A stretch of DNA of 64,000 bases from Streptomyces sp. AM 4-1-1 (lineage in GTDB: Bacteria > Actinomycetota > Actinomycetes > Streptomycetales > Streptomycetaceae): the NCBI RefSeq assembly GCF_029167625.1, contig NZ_CP119145.1, positions 3,596,001-3,660,000 of the forward strand, given 5' to 3'. The translations under genes and the position numbers were made by a program. Shown in pieces: positions 1 through 7,409 of this stretch. The notes beneath the pieces are model-generated. The model saw only the letters and a list, made by a program, of their open reading frames with translations. It was not told the DNA's origin and ran no database searches. Position 1 is the stretch's first letter. Each line of letters begins with the position of its first letter.

Positions 1-399
1 GACGATCCACTGACCGTCACGGTCCGGGTAGATCCTGGCATGCCTGCTGGACGCGTAGTCGTCGTCCAGCACGATCGTTGAGTCGTGGGCCCGGCCCAGG
101 GTGATGGTCTGGCCCTGGAGCGCCACGGTGGTGCCGGTGAGGGTGCCTTCCGAGACGACCAGCTTGGTGGGCGCCCCGCGACGCTGGCGGCCGGCCGGCT
201 GCTGGCGCTGTTGCGGGGGCGCCGCTGTTGGTTGGCGGGCCTGCTGCGGACGCGCGTCCGGGGCGTTGCGGCGTGAGCCGCGCTGCGTGACGCGCGTTCC
301 GAACAGGTCGCTGCGGATGACCTGGACGGCCACGATCACGAAAAGCCACAGAACGGCCAGAAAACCTAGCCGCATGACCGTAAGGGTCAGCTCTGACAT
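1..399 (-). CDS. fhaB: FHA-domain protein FhaB, 3' end outside window
   Basis: Reads minus from an ATG at 399 and runs off the left edge after 133 codons. Residues 5-26 form one hydrophobic membrane segment. A Gln/Pro/Ala/Arg-rich linker follows, and from about residue 75 the start of a forkhead-associated fold, with LGRAHDS and SSRHARI as the phosphothreonine-binding core. FHA domains bind phosphothreonine on partner proteins. In actinobacteria FhaB is a membrane-bound substrate or adaptor of PknA/PknB kinases, linked to cell wall growth. Only 10 bases separate it from fhaA upstream, so the two are probably cotranscribed, and phosphatase, RodA and PBP genes would be expected beyond the edge. 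The family call is firm; the kinase partnership is inferred from the family. Confidence 0.9.
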   Translation of the reverse strand, partial: MSELTLTVMRLGFLAVLWLFVIVAVQVIRSDLFGTRVTQRGSRRNAPDARPQQARQPTAAPPQQRQQPAGRQRRGAPTKLVVSEGTLTGTTVALQGQTITLGRAHDSTIVLDDDYASSRHARIYPDRDGQWIV

Positions 400-409
400 T
401 GCCCCCGCT

Positions 410-1276
410 TCACCCTTCGGCTTGCCGGTAAACGATGGTGGTGTTGCCCACGACGATCCGCGAGCCGTCGCGGAGCGTAGCGCGGGTGGTGTGCTGCCCG
501 TCTACCACGATGCCGTTGGTAGACCCGAGATCCTGGATCGTCGAGGGCGTTCCGGTCCGGATCTCACAGTGCCGGCGGGACACGCCGGGGTCGTCGATCC
601 GCACGTCGGCGTCGGTGCTGCGTCCCAGCACCAGCGTCGGGCGGGAAATCTGATGGCGGGTGCCGTTGATCTCGATCCAGCGCCGGACCTGCGCGCTCGA
701 CGCGGCGCCGGGCACGGCGGGCGGGCGCCGGTCCGAGCCGGGCGGCGGGATCGCGGGCATCGGAGGAGCGGCGGCGGGCGGGTAGCCGTAGCCGCCGTTG
801 GCCTGCGGGGCGGCGGGCCGCCCGGGGCCGGGACGACCGGGCTGCGCGGCACCCGGGTGCGGCGGTACGCCGTGCTGGTCGGTCGCCTGCTGCTGTGACG
901 AACTCGATGCGAGCGTGCGGCTGCGGACACGGTAGAGACCGGTGTCGAGATCGTCGGCCTTCTCCAGGTGCACCTTGATGGGCCCCATGAAGGTGTAGCG
1001 CTGCTGCTTCGCGTAGTCCCGCACGAGGCCGGACAGCTCGTCGCCCAGCTGGCCCGAGTACGGGCTGAGGCGCTCGTAGTCGGGGGTGCTGAGCTCGACG
1101 ATGAAGTCGTTGGGCACGACGGTCCGCTCGCGGTTCCAGATCGTCGCGTTGTTGTCGCACTCCCGCTGGAGGGCACCCGCGATCTCCACCGGCTGGACCT
1201 CGGACTTGAAGACCTTGGCGAAGGTGCCATTGACCAGACCTTCGAGACGCTGCTCGAAACGCTTCATGACTCCCAT
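410..1276 (-). CDS. fhaA: FHA-domain protein FhaA (DUF3662 + FHA)
   Basis: A 288-residue protein. An N-terminal DUF3662 domain (about 1-115, beginning MGVMKRFEQRLEGLVNGTF) is followed by a Gly/Pro/Ala-rich disordered linker (about 120-195) and a C-terminal FHA domain (about 200-285). The FHA domain has the LGRSTDADV, SRRHCEI and LGSTNG motifs that contact phosphothreonine. The ATG at 1276 was chosen over the longer frame because GGAGGAGG lies about 7 bases upstream. FhaA homologues bind phosphorylated cell-wall and kinase partners. It is the first gene of a minus-strand cluster with fhaB. Confidence 0.92.
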   Translation of the reverse strand: MGVMKRFEQRLEGLVNGTFAKVFKSEVQPVEIAGALQRECDNNATIWNRERTVVPNDFIVELSTPDYERLSPYSGQLGDELSGLVRDYAKQQRYTFMGPIKVHLEKADDLDTGLYRVRSRTLASSSSQQQATDQHGVPPHPGAAQPGRPGPGRPAAPQANGGYGYPPAAAPPMPAIPPPGSDRRPPAVPGAASSAQVRRWIEINGTRHQISRPTLVLGRSTDADVRIDDPGVSRRHCEIRTGTPSTIQDLGSTNGIVVDGQHTTRATLRDGSRIVVGNTTIVYRQAEG

Positions 1277-1594
1277 GGGGCACCTCCTCCGGTGATGTCG
1301 TCCCAATACTGCTTACTGATCGTATCCACGCGTCGGGAAATCGGCTGGTTCCCCTTGTCTGCCCAGTGGATGAGTGTCACCTCTCACACGGATCGTAGAG
1401 GCGGCTTCCTTACAGTGTCCCGCACATGGGGCGCACTCAGGAGGAGTGGGGGGAGAGGTCTCCGCGTTCCCGCTTCCCCTCGTGAGCCCGACGAAACAAC
1501 GGATGTGAATCCGCCCTGTCCACCGTGCTAATCTTCCTGATGTCGCCAGGCGAACACACCGGACACGGTGAGTGAGTCTGAAAACACCACTCAT

Positions 1595-1677
1595 GCGCGA
1601 GTGGCGGAACGGCAGACGCGCTGGCTTCAGGTGCCAGTGTCCTTAGGGACGTGGGGGTTCAAATCCCCCCTCGCGCA
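1595..1677 (+). tRNA. tRNA-Leu (anticodon CAG)
   Basis: The acceptor arms GCGCGAG and CTCGCGC pair exactly (1595-1601 with 1670-1676). The anticodon stem is CTGGC / GCCAG around a 7-base loop TTCAGGT, giving anticodon CAG at 1628-1630. A long variable arm (GTGTCCTTAGGGACGT) marks a class II leucine tRNA, and the T arm is GGGGGTTCAAATCCCCC. CCA is not encoded after the discriminator A. Length 83 bases. Confidence 0.96.
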
Positions 1678-1713
1678 CAAGGAAGTATCGCAAGATGCTT
1701 CTGAGCAACGACG

Positions 1714-1751
1714 AAACGGTCGTCATCGTAATCACGATGACGACCGTTTTG
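1714..1751 (+). terminator. intrinsic terminator after tRNA-Leu
   Basis: A perfect 16-bp inverted repeat (1714-1729 with 1734-1749) around the 4-base loop AATC, ending in a short T run. It lies 36 bases after the tRNA. The stem is unusually AT-rich for this genome. Confidence 0.85.
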
Positions 1752-1868
1752 CTGTGTCTCGGGGCTCTTGCTGCCCGGATGTCTCCTGCTGCTCGGATGT
1801 CCTTGCTGTCCGAGGTGGGGTGTGGCGGCGCTGCGGGGCGGGCGTGGGGCCTGGCCGGGGCTTCGCGG

Positions 1869-1907
1869 CGGACCGAGTGTTTCACGTGAAACACCCGGCT
1901 CGGTCCG
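1869..1907. promoter_or_regulatory. parS: parS (ParB-binding site) nested in a larger inverted repeat
   Basis: TGTTTCACGTGAAACA at 1878-1893 is a perfect palindrome and a full match to the bacterial parS consensus bound by ParB/Spo0J. It is flanked by a second perfect 9-bp inverted repeat, CGGACCGAG (1869-1877) and CTCGGTCCG (1899-1907). ParB loads here and spreads, helping to segregate the origin region. Streptomyces parS sites cluster around oriC. The site lies in the gap between the tRNA terminator and the end of the azoreductase gene, where the outer arms could also form a terminator hairpin. Confidence 0.93.
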
Positions 1908-2072
1908 GTCGGACTGCTCAGGTAACGATCGCGTCAACTGACCCCGCGTCAACCCGCTTGCGCCGCAGAACGGTTGGTCCTGCGGGCCGTGGGTGCGTCT
2001 GTGGAGGCGGGCGGGGGAGCCGGGTGCGGGCCGCGTCGAGTTCGTGTCGAGTCACGGAAGGGGTCGGCGTGG

Positions 2073-2684
2073 TCAGACGGCGAGGCGGGCCGCGAGGGCC
2101 TTGGCCTTCTCCTCGGCCTCGGCGAACGCCCGGGTGCGGGAGGCGTCGGCGAGCGGGATGAGTTCGGCCATCTCGGCCTTGGAGTGGGCCAAGGTGAGCT
2201 CCGGGACGATGAAGTCGACCTCGGCGCCGAACATGGTCGTCAGCAGTGTCTTCAGGTAGTTCAGGACGAACTCCGCTTCGGCGCGCGGCGTGCCGGGTGC
2301 GTAGGAGCCTCCACGGCTGGCGACGACGGTGATCGGGGCGCCTGTGAGGGGGCTGTCCGGGCCCGTGTTGTGACCCACGATGATCACCTGGTCCAGCCAC
2401 GCCTTCAGGGTGGACGCGATCGTGAAGTTGTACATCGGCGCACCGATCAGAACGGCGTCCGCTGCGGCGAGTTCGGCGGCCAGCTCGGCGCGCAGGGCGT
2501 TGCCGGCGCCTTCGATGGCGGCGGTGGCATCCAGGTGGGGCAGCGGGGCGGCGGCGAGGTCGCGGTGGATGATCTGGCCATCGGGGTGCTGCTCACGCCA
2601 GACGCGTACAAAGGCCGCCGTTATCTCGCGGGAAGCAGAGCCTTCGGGGAACAGGGCGGAGTCGATGTGCAGAAGGGTTGCCAT
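2073..2684 (-). CDS. azoR: FMN-dependent NADH-azoreductase
   Basis: A 203-residue flavodoxin-fold reductase of the AzoR/NQO family. It has an N-terminal strand then SALFPEGSASRE for FMN phosphate, and APMYNFTIAST and VASRGGSYAPG around the flavin. These enzymes reduce azo dyes and quinones by two-electron transfer, probably in detoxification. The start at 2684 (MATLLHIDS) was chosen by domain boundary, because the upstream part of the frame is not family-like. It is divergent from an HxlR regulator 153 bases away, the usual arrangement for HxlR control. The 3' end faces parS. Confidence 0.88.
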   Translation of the reverse strand: MATLLHIDSALFPEGSASREITAAFVRVWREQHPDGQIIHRDLAAAPLPHLDATAAIEGAGNALRAELAAELAAADAVLIGAPMYNFTIASTLKAWLDQVIIVGHNTGPDSPLTGAPITVVASRGGSYAPGTPRAEAEFVLNYLKTLLTTMFGAEVDFIVPELTLAHSKAEMAELIPLADASRTRAFAEAEEKAKALAARLAV

Positions 2685-2769
2685 GGGGGTTCTCCACTGG
2701 TGAGCGCACGGGCACCGAGGCGGCGGGACCGGGACGGTGCGATATGGCGAACGCATTGTTATTTCGTTC

Positions 2770-2806
2770 GTAGCTAGTAATAACACAGCTACTTACTTTT
2801 CGTAAG
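2770..2806. promoter_or_regulatory. AT-rich operator region between azoR and hxlR
   Basis: Two adjacent inverted repeats lie in the divergent gap: GTAGCT (2770-2775) with AGCTAC (2787-2792), and CTTAC (2792-2796) with GTAAG (2802-2806). The block is far more AT-rich than its surroundings, and GTAGCTAGTAATAAC looks promoter-like. It is the likely binding site of the adjacent HxlR protein; this is inferred from position and symmetry. Confidence 0.55.
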
Positions 2807-2836
2807 CACCTCACCTCGACGCAGTACGCTGGGGGC

Positions 2837-3181
2837 ATGGCGGATCACGGCGAGCATCACTGTCAGCGGGTGGACGCGGGGATCACGCGTGTCTTCGAGC
2901 TGTTCGGTAAGCGCTGGACGGGGCCGATCGTCTCCGTACTGCTTCAGCATCCGGTGCACTTCGCGGATCTGCGCCGGGCGATTCCCGGCATCAGTGAGCG
3001 GCTGCTCTCGGACCGGCTGGCCGAGCTGGGGGCCGCGGGGCTGGTCATTCGAGAGGTCGACGAAGGGCCACCACTACGGGTCGCCTACCGGCTGACGGAG
3101 GCGGGCGCGGCGATGGGACCCGCACTCAAGGAGCTGGGGCGGTGGGCCGAGATTCATCTGGGCGACACCGGCGGCTGCTGA
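2837..3181 (+). CDS. HxlR-family winged-helix transcriptional regulator
   Basis: A 114-residue single-domain HxlR regulator. The family core is clear: FELFGKRWTGPIVSVL, HFADLRRAIPGISERLLSDRL, then the winged part GLVIREVDE and VAYRLTEAG. HxlR proteins sense quinones, aldehydes or other electrophiles and control a neighbouring reductase. The divergent azoreductase is the obvious target. One cysteine lies near the N terminus (HHCQR) and one at the extreme C terminus (GGC); either could be redox-active, as in other HxlR proteins, but this is not shown. Confidence 0.88.
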   Translation: MADHGEHHCQRVDAGITRVFELFGKRWTGPIVSVLLQHPVHFADLRRAIPGISERLLSDRLAELGAAGLVIREVDEGPPLRVAYRLTEAGAAMGPALKELGRWAEIHLGDTGGC

Positions 3182-3294
3182 ACGTGGCGGGCGGGTGTGC
3201 CCCGTCTGTGAGACGGGGTGTTGGTGCCCGGTCCGAGGACTCGGTGGTCTCGGGTGGCTGCCGCCCGATGATGGTTCAGGGGGATCGGCCGGTC

Positions 3295-3741
3295 TCAGGT
3301 GACTGTCTCGCCGGACGAGTTGTAGCGCAGTAGGTGGTCCGCGAACAGGGCGAGGTCTTCCTCGCTCCAGGCGGCGAGCCGCTTCCGGTAGGCCATGCGA
3401 CGGCTGGCCTGGGACGAGGCGAGGGCCTGTGTGCCCGCCTCCGTGGGATGCAGCACCTGGATGCGGTGGTCGGTCGGGTCCGGATGGCGCTCGACCAGGC
3501 CCATCCTTTCCAGTGCCCCGATCTGCCTGCTGACCGTCGACTTGTCGAGCATGTAGTGGGCTGCCAGGTCCGTTGCGCGGCATCCGTGCTGGTCGTCGAT
3601 GTGTGCCAGCAGTGTGTACGAGACGAGGGGCAGCTCCGGATGGAGCTTCGCCGCCGCGGCGCGTGCGCGACGGGCGAACGCCGTCAGCTCCCGCTGGATG
3701 ACGTCCAGCGACTCTTCTCGTTCCCGGGGGGTGCCTGGCAC
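3295..3741 (-). CDS. MarR-family transcriptional regulator
   Basis: A 148-residue MarR regulator with a helical N-terminal dimer region (about 1-35). The winged helix includes CRATDLAAHYMLDKSTVSRQIGALERMGLVERHPDPTDHR, where the D..R wing is typical, followed by C-terminal dimer helices. It is convergent with the HxlR gene. An AT-rich dyad lies about 30 bases upstream of its start, suggesting autoregulation. No obvious target enzyme adjoins it; the nearest divergent frames are a 20-residue peptide and the DUF2252 gene. Confidence 0.86.
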   Translation of the reverse strand: MPGTPREREESLDVIQRELTAFARRARAAAAKLHPELPLVSYTLLAHIDDQHGCRATDLAAHYMLDKSTVSRQIGALERMGLVERHPDPTDHRIQVLHPTEAGTQALASSQASRRMAYRKRLAAWSEEDLALFADHLLRYNSSGETVT

Positions 3742-3766
3742 GGGTTCACCTTCCTCGCGATGGGAG

Positions 3767-3793
3767 TTGCATAATACAACGAATTATGAGTTG
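3767..3793. promoter_or_regulatory. probable MarR operator
   Basis: CATAAT (3770-3775) and ATTATG (3783-3788) form an inverted repeat in an AT-rich island just upstream of the MarR gene and of the small ORF at 3827. MarR proteins typically bind AT-rich dyads of this size overlapping their own promoter. Protein assignment is by position. Confidence 0.55.
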
Positions 3794-3826
3794 CGAAAGC
3801 CAACTAACGAGGGGGGCCTGATCACG

Positions 3827-3889
3827 ATGTGCCGACAGGACCGAGTACCGCACCTGGCTCCACCGCCGGGGCGTTGCGCCATGTGCTGA
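3827..3889 (+). CDS. putative 20-residue Cys-flanked small peptide
   Basis: ATG at 3827 with a strong purine-rich ribosome site (GAGGGGGG, about 10 bases upstream) opens a 20-codon frame, MCRQDRVPHLAPPPGRCAMC, with Cys at residues 2, 17 and 20. It is divergent from the MarR gene and follows the probable MarR operator directly. It is too short to assign. It could be a translated leader or a small redox-sensing or metal-binding peptide, or chance. Confidence 0.35.
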   Translation: MCRQDRVPHLAPPPGRCAMC

Positions 3890-4051
3890 CCCGCCTGGTC
3901 GTCCCGAGCTGATGTGGGTGAGCTCGGGGCTCGGGTCTGGCGGGGCCCCGACGGCCTTCGCCGGAGGTTTTCCACAGGGCCGAACGGATTTCGCGGGGTG
4001 GCGGTACTTTCGTCCCGAGTTGATGTTCGGACACGGGGGAGGCGGCGCTCC

Positions 4052-5557
4052 ATGAGCGAAGTCGATGTGGCTGTGCCGGGGCGGGTGGCCGGGGCTGCGG
4101 GGCAACGCATCCCCGTGGTGCCCGGGTTCGCCCGGCGCGCGACGCCGGGCGGGGCGGACGCCATGGGGGTGCGGGACGCGACGGGAACGCGCGTGGCCGG
4201 ACGGGCTTCGTCGGTGACCCGGTCGCCGAGAGCGGTGGGCAAGTCGCTGCGGGAGCGGGTCGCCCGGTCCTCGCACGACACGCTGGCGCTTTCCCCGGAC
4301 CGCCCCGACGCGGTGCGGGCGGTCGAGGACTCCGGGCGGGGCCGGGTGCCCGCTCTCGCCCCGATACGGGTGGGGCGGATGGCGGCCACACCGTTCGCCT
4401 TTCTGCGCGGCTCGGCCGGGCTGATGGCCCACGACCTGGTGGGCACCCCCGTCACCGGGATCGGCACCCAGCTCTGCGGCGACGCTCACGCGGCCAATTT
4501 CGGGCTGTACGGCGACGCGCGCGGCAGCCTGATCATCGACCTGAACGACTTCGACGAGACCGTGTTCGGTCCTTGGGAGTGGGATCTCAAGCGGCTCGCC
4601 ACTTCGCTGGTCCTCGCGGGGCGGGAGGCGGGCGCGGACGAGGAGACCTGTCGGCGGGCCGCGTACGACACGGTGGGAGCGTACCGGCGGACGGTCCGGC
4701 TGCTGGCCAAACTGCCGGCCCTGGAGGCATGGAACGCCATCGCCGACGAGGAACTGGTGTCGCACGCCGACGCGCGGGACCTGCTCGGCACGCTGGAGCG
4801 GGTCTCGGCGAAGGCCCGCAACAACACGAGTGCGCGCTTCGCGGCCAGGTCGACGGAGGACTCGGGCGACGGCGGGCGCCGGTTCGTCGACGCGTCACCC
4901 GTGCTGCGCCGGGTGCCGGACGCGGAGGCGGCGGCGGTGGCGGCGGGGCTCGCCGGGTATCTGGACACGGTCTCCGAGGACCGGTTGCCGCTGCTGGCCC
5001 GGTACGCGATTCACGATGTGGCGTTCCGGGTGGTCGGCACGGGAAGTGTTGGTACCCGCTCGTACGTGGTGCTGCTGCTCGACCACCGTGGTGAGCCGCT
5101 GGTGCTCCAGGTGAAGGAGGCGCGGCCGTCCGCGCTGGCGCCTTATCTGCCCGCGGTCGGGTTCTGCCCCGCCGAGGTGGCGCACGAGGGGCGCCGGGTG
5201 GTGCTGGGGCAGAAACGGATGCAGGTGGTGAGCGACACTCTGCTGGGCTGGACCACGGTCGAGGGCAGGCCGTATCAGGTGCGGCAGTTCAGGAACCGCA
5301 AGGGCAGCGTGGACCCGGTGGCACTGGCGGCCGACCAGGTCGACGACTACGGGCGGATGACCGGTGCGCTCCTGGCACGGGCTCACGCGCACAGCGCCGA
5401 CCCCCGGCTCATCACCGGGTACTGCGGGAAGAACGAGGAACTGGACGAGGCGGTGGCGGCGTTCGCCGTCGCGTACGCGGACCGCACGGAGGCGGACCAC
5501 GCGGAGTTGGTACGGGCCGTTTCCTCGGGCCGGATAGCCGCCGAGCCGGGCGTGTGA
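4052..5557 (+). CDS. DUF2252 family protein
   Basis: A 501-residue DUF2252 protein. The family resembles the aminoglycoside-phosphotransferase / protein-kinase fold. Visible family blocks are RMAATPFAFLRGSA, GTQLCGDAHAANFG, LNDFDETVFGPWEWDLKRLATSL, VGVGSVGTR-like VGTGSVGTRSYV, and VLGQKRMQVVSD. The ATG at 4052 was chosen because GGGGAGG lies about 10 bases upstream and because the extra N-terminal residues of the longer frame are low complexity. The biochemical role of the family is unknown. It stands alone on the plus strand. Confidence 0.85.
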   Translation: MSEVDVAVPGRVAGAAGQRIPVVPGFARRATPGGADAMGVRDATGTRVAGRASSVTRSPRAVGKSLRERVARSSHDTLALSPDRPDAVRAVEDSGRGRVPALAPIRVGRMAATPFAFLRGSAGLMAHDLVGTPVTGIGTQLCGDAHAANFGLYGDARGSLIIDLNDFDETVFGPWEWDLKRLATSLVLAGREAGADEETCRRAAYDTVGAYRRTVRLLAKLPALEAWNAIADEELVSHADARDLLGTLERVSAKARNNTSARFAARSTEDSGDGGRRFVDASPVLRRVPDAEAAAVAAGLAGYLDTVSEDRLPLLARYAIHDVAFRVVGTGSVGTRSYVVLLLDHRGEPLVLQVKEARPSALAPYLPAVGFCPAEVAHEGRRVVLGQKRMQVVSDTLLGWTTVEGRPYQVRQFRNRKGSVDPVALAADQVDDYGRMTGALLARAHAHSADPRLITGYCGKNEELDEAVAAFAVAYADRTEADHAELVRAVSSGRIAAEPGV

Positions 5558-5559
5558 GG

Positions 5560-5760
5560 CCGCGCGTTGTGCGGCCGGGCGTGCGGCGGGGGTGTGTGGG
5601 CAAGGGGGTGCGGGGCGTGAGGCCGGGGTTGTGGGGCCGGAGCGCGAGATGGGCGTGTGAAGAGTGGCAGGTGAGAAGTGCCGTGCGAGGTGAGTGTGTG
5701 AGAGGAGGCATGAGGTTGCGGTGCGAGGTGGGTGACTGAGACGGCCGTGTGAGGCGGGTC
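5560..5760. repeat. G/T-biased degenerate repeat region
   Basis: About 200 bases between the DUF2252 gene and the J-domain gene consist of irregular GTG(C/T)GG(C/G)-type units with very few C or A residues on the plus strand. There is no convincing gene; frames through it lack family features. Confidence 0.5.
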
Positions 5761-5812
5761 CGTGAGACGGGGCTCCGCTGGCCGTGGGTCGTCGGGGTGT
5801 GGGCTGTGGCCA

Positions 5813-5825
5813 TACGCTGGGCGGG
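5813..5825 (+). promoter_or_regulatory. -10 element for a leaderless J-domain transcript
   Basis: TACGCT at 5813-5818 fits the TANNNT -10 hexamer and lies 7 bases before the GTG start at 5825. No ribosome site is visible, so a leaderless mRNA is likely. No clear -35 was found. Confidence 0.45.
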
Positions 5826-6694
5826 TGACCCACGAAGCCGCCGGGGGGCCGACCACCCGGAACGACGATGACCGGCAGGACGAGCAGCAGGGCGAGGGCG
5901 GGCAGCCCGCTGAGGACGCGGCACGCCCCGAGGCCCGGCTGGCGCACGCGGTGCGGGTGGCCGAGCAGGCGCTCATCGAGTTCGAGATCGCGGTGGAGAC
6001 GTTCCGGGTGGAGGTCGAGAACTTCTCTCGGTTGCACCATCAGAGGCTGGGCCCGATGTACGCCCGCCTCGACGAACTGGACGCGCAGATCGCCGAGGCC
6101 AGGGCTGCCATGACGGGGGACCCGGAGGACCTGCGCAACGCCCAGGAGGCGCGGTCGGTGGTCATGCCGATGCCCGCCGTCGAGGAGCTGTTCCACGACT
6201 GGATGGACTCCGACGGGCTGTCGCCGGAGGCCGCGGCCATGCTGACCGAACAGCCGGTCCGGCCGCCCAAGCGGGTCCGGCCCACCGACGAGGCGCGCAA
6301 GCTCTACCGCGAACTGGCGCGCAAGGCCCATCCGGACCTGGCCCAGGACGAGACGGAACGGGCACGCAGGGACGAGTTCATCGCCCGTGTCAACGCCGCC
6401 TATGGGCGCGGCGACGAAGCGCAGCTCCGGGAACTGGTCGAGGAGTGGGCAGCGGGCCCCGCGCTTCCGGAGGCACGGCTCAGCGAGAGCGAGGAGCTGT
6501 ACGCGCGGCTCGACTGGCTGACCCAGCGCAAGGAACTGCTGACCCTGCTCGCCCATGAGCTGGAGGACAGCGCGATCGGTTCCATGCTGCGGATGGCCCC
6601 GGACGACCCGGATCGCCTGCTGGAGGAGATCGCCGAACAGTTGCTGGGCGAGGTCGCGCAGCGTGAGGCGCGGTTGTCCGAACTGGTGCAGTAG
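5825..6694 (+). CDS. J-domain (DnaJ-like) protein
   Basis: 289 residues from a GTG start, probably leaderless. A charged N-terminal tail is followed by a long predicted helical or coiled-coil region (about 45-110). A J domain lies at about 155-215: ARKLYRELARKAHPDLAQDE, with the HPD tripeptide that stimulates Hsp70 ATPase, then FIARVNAAYGRGD. The C-terminal region is again helical, acidic and Leu-rich. It lacks the Gly/Phe and zinc modules of DnaJ, so it is a class III J protein. A rhodanese gene follows 48 bases downstream. Confidence 0.82.
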   Translation: MTHEAAGGPTTRNDDDRQDEQQGEGGQPAEDAARPEARLAHAVRVAEQALIEFEIAVETFRVEVENFSRLHHQRLGPMYARLDELDAQIAEARAAMTGDPEDLRNAQEARSVVMPMPAVEELFHDWMDSDGLSPEAAAMLTEQPVRPPKRVRPTDEARKLYRELARKAHPDLAQDETERARRDEFIARVNAAYGRGDEAQLRELVEEWAAGPALPEARLSESEELYARLDWLTQRKELLTLLAHELEDSAIGSMLRMAPDDPDRLLEEIAEQLLGEVAQREARLSELVQ

Positions 6695-6741
6695 CGTTTC
6701 CGGTGACGCTTGCGCCGTATGTACGAAAGAAGGCAACCCTC

Positions 6742-7086
6742 ATGAACTTCGCCCCGCTCCCCTCGGTGGATGTCGCGGCGGTGCCGTCCGACGGCTTTGT
6801 GCTGGACGTCCGGGAGGACGACGAGTGGGCGGCCGGTCATGTCGAGGGTGCTCTGCACATCCCGATGAGTGACTTCGTCGGCCGCTTCGGCGAGCTGACC
6901 GAGGCGGCCGAGGACGGGCGTCGCGTCCATGTGATGTGCCGGGTCGGCGGACGCTCCGCCCAGGTGACGCAGTATCTGGTGCAGCAGGGCGTCGACGCGG
7001 TGAACGTCGATGGCGGAATGCTGGCCTGGGACGGTGCCGGACGTCCGCTGGTGACGGACACCGACAGCCCGGCATTCGTCCTCTGA
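6742..7086 (+). CDS. rhodanese-like sulfurtransferase domain protein
   Basis: 114 residues, a single rhodanese domain. LDVREDDEWAAGHVEGALHIPM is the N-terminal signature. The active loop is MCRVGGRSAQV, with the catalytic Cys at the start of the phosphate-like loop. It is probably a cytoplasmic sulfur carrier or transferase. ATG at 6742 was chosen because AAGAAGG lies about 11 bases upstream. It may be cotranscribed with the J-domain gene. Confidence 0.88.
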   Translation: MNFAPLPSVDVAAVPSDGFVLDVREDDEWAAGHVEGALHIPMSDFVGRFGELTEAAEDGRRVHVMCRVGGRSAQVTQYLVQQGVDAVNVDGGMLAWDGAGRPLVTDTDSPAFVL

Positions 7087-7234
7087 CCCACCCACCCCTT
7101 ACCCGCCCGGGGCCCCGCTGACCGAGTGACCTGTCCGGTCGGTCGGGTCATCATTCGGGGCATCGTCCGTCCGCGCCACGGCCACGCAACTACCGGCCCG
7201 CCGTCACCGTGCCCGTCCTTCCCGTCAGTGGCCA

Positions 7235-7278
7235 CCGGCTGCCGGCAACCGCCCAGGAGGGTGGCCGCCGGCAGCCGG
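7235..7278. terminator. hairpin between rhodanese and paaE
   Basis: A perfect 12-bp inverted repeat: CCGGCTGCCGGC at 7235-7246 and GCCGGCAGCCGG at 7267-7278, with a 20-base loop. It lies in the 324-base gap between two convergent genes, so it probably ends transcription from both sides. There is no U tract, as is common in Streptomyces. Nothing else was recognised in this gap. Confidence 0.6.
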
Positions 7279-7409
7279 GCGCGCAACCCTCGGTCCGTCG
7301 TCGTCCGTGACTCTCGACCGGCTTCTCGGCTTCGCCGCTCGGGTCGGATCACACCTGGACCGGCTCGCGGTCCGAATCGGCTCGCGCCGGATCGGCTCGG
7401 CGCTGGGGA

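Noticed and set aside
1643..1894. Minus-strand frame starting MFHVKH and ending EGGFEPPRP
   Set aside because: It is produced by parS read as protein at one end and the antisense of tRNA-Leu at the other; EGGFEPPRP is a known artefact of antisense tRNA translation.
4895..6736. Minus-strand frame of 613 codons opposite the DUF2252 and J-domain genes
   Set aside because: It mirrors two well-supported plus-strand genes in codon phase and has no family motifs; typical high-GC shadow.
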